Source: Leptospira sp. WS58.C1 (lineage in GTDB: Bacteria; Spirochaetota; Leptospiria; Leptospirales; Leptospiraceae). Taken from it: 64,000 nt of DNA. Positions 63,106 to 64,000 of this stretch are shown piece after piece. Below the pieces are notes generated by a model that saw only the letters and a program-made list of their open reading frames with translations, searched no databases and was not told where the DNA came from. Every line of letters begins with the position of its first letter. Positions within the stretch are counted from its first letter, which is position 1. The stretch lies in assembly GCF_040833995.1 (NCBI RefSeq), contig NZ_CP162137.1:2581001-2645000 (forward strand). Direction: 5' to 3'. The translations under genes and the position numbers were made by a program.

Positions 63106-64000
63106 TAAAAGTTACGAAAAACTCCTCCCTAAAGAAGAAGTTTTTATTCCGACATATAGCTGCTTCTATAAAATTCACTCAGTGAATAAAGAGGAAAGTT
63201 CCGCGAAAGCCTCGCTGGGGGATATTTCCAAATACGGCACGAGGATCATCTGCGAAAAAAGGATCTCGGGGGAAGCCGTACTCGGCTCTGTGTTGGACAT
63301 GAGCATATTTACCGATGTTCTACAATACAGTCGCAAACTAAGCGGAGTGATTCGCTGGGAAAAAAGATCTGAAAAAGGGTGGGAATACGGGATTCAGTTT
63401 GACGAACCGATCCATTTAGACCTATTTCGCGCCATTCACGATTCCTTAACCGGGATAAAGATCCGAGTAGAATCTGCAGAACCGAAAACTCCCCATCAGA
63501 AAGCCTTATCCATAGTATTTCAAACCAAGGAGAAAATCCAAAGTATCCAACCTTTATTGTCTCAACTCGAATCCAGCCTAAACGATCATGAATACGCTGT
63601 GGGATACAATCTGAAAGAAGAAATTTATAAATCCGTATTTCTTCTTTTGAGCCCGATTTATAATTTCTTAAAGGAAAAAACAAACGAACTCTACCACGAG
63701 CTGGATCCGGTCGAGATCAACTACAACTTCTCTTATCTTAGGGAAGAACTACAATGTTATCTTTTCTTGGATCCTTTCGTAAAAAGAGCCACAACAAAGC
63801 CATTAGGCTACGCAGGCGATTTCGAGATGATGGATGCGATCTATCGGGATACAAACGAAGGAACCAACCTTTTAGGAAAAAGTCTTCATAAATGTACCTT
63901 GAATCTGAAATCCGCACAGGCGGTATTTCATAGGCAGAATTTCTTTTACAGAACGATCTTAGATAGACTGAGGAATAAAGAAGGAAAACTCTGCGTTCTA
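63077..64000 (+). CDS. PilZ-like/PhcB-type methyltransferase fusion, 3' end missing
   Basis: An open frame from the ATG at 63077 runs 308 codons to the window end. Residues about 25-120 look like a PilZ-type domain (SLGDISKYGTRI and WEYGIQFDE), although the RxxxR c-di-GMP motif is not evident. From about 215 the sequence matches the N-terminus of the family annotated as 3-hydroxypalmitic acid methyl ester biosynthesis (PhcB-like): KPLGYAGDFEMMDAIYRD, GTNLLGKSLHK. The SAM-binding part lies outside the window. It overlaps the phosphatase gene by 29 bp, so they are one operon. Confidence 0.7.
   Translation, partial: MGKTSSNQIDKSYEKLLPKEEVFIPTYSCFYKIHSVNKEESSAKASLGDISKYGTRIICEKRISGEAVLGSVLDMSIFTDVLQYSRKLSGVIRWEKRSEKGWEYGIQFDEPIHLDLFRAIHDSLTGIKIRVESAEPKTPHQKALSIVFQTKEKIQSIQPLLSQLESSLNDHEYAVGYNLKEEIYKSVFLLLSPIYNFLKEKTNELYHELDPVEINYNFSYLREELQCYLFLDPFVKRATTKPLGYAGDFEMMDAIYRDTNEGTNLLGKSLHKCTLNLKSAQAVFHRQNFFYRTILDRLRNKEGKLCVL

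Overview
The window reads as chromosome from a spirochaete, almost certainly Leptospira. The evidence is many short spirochaetal lipoprotein signals (loose lipoboxes ending in Cys), moderate G+C with A+T-rich intergenic DNA, large SpoIIE-type phosphatases carrying TPRs, tandem TRL-like lipoproteins, 7TMR-DISM sensing, and saprophyte-type metabolism (AlkB-like hydroxylase, GH5 hydrolase, M1 aminopeptidase). The species cannot be fixed from the sequence. No rRNA, tRNA, CRISPR array, prophage or insertion sequence was recognised.

Layout. 0-8.4 kb: the start of a truncated lipoprotein gene, a UvrD/PcrA-like helicase with a long acidic N-terminus, a Nudix hydrolase, an MFS exporter, an M1 aminopeptidase and an AlkB-like membrane di-iron hydroxylase. 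8.9-10.6 kb: a hybrid protein with a degenerate GGDEF and an intact EAL domain. 10.7-28.5 kb: a phosphate-acquisition region. It holds a small secreted protein, a beta-helix-like surface lipoprotein, another lipoprotein and a TonB-dependent receptor; then, after two apparently unrelated genes (an NTF2-like protein and a GH5 lipoprotein), ExbB-ExbD-ExbD-TonB, an OprP/OprO-type porin with a small lipoprotein, and PstS-PstC-PstA-PstB. No phoU, phoB or phoR is present.

28.5-43 kb: a DinB-like protein with an ATP-grasp ligase, an adenylate cyclase, an MBOAT acyltransferase with an SGNH-like partner, a compact minus-strand operon of exported proteins (di-haem peroxidase, metallophosphoesterase, monohaem cytochrome, lipoprotein), an SDR protein, a lipoprotein-anchored DISM histidine kinase, RecQ and a DUF2834-like protein. 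43-64 kb: an ABC-2 exporter behind a structured leader, three SpoIIE phosphatase/TPR paralogues, an AraC regulator divergent from an NmrA-like reductase, a beta-barrel plus three TRL-like lipoproteins, an ankyrin protein, an alpha/beta hydrolase, a SRPBCC-ArsR pair divergent from a pirin, a Kelch-like lipoprotein, and a PilZ-like/methyltransferase protein cut by the window end.

The most notable observation is a repeated promoter element. Upstream of four units of the phosphate region (beta-helix lipoprotein/TonB receptor, exbB, porin, pstS) lie 39-bp arrays of YGTAAY-like hexamers on an exact 11-bp pitch. This is the geometry of PhoB-type Pho boxes, although the hexamer differs from the enterobacterial one. 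It ties an outer-membrane TonB-dependent branch and a dedicated energising complex to the inner-membrane Pst transporter as one candidate regulon.
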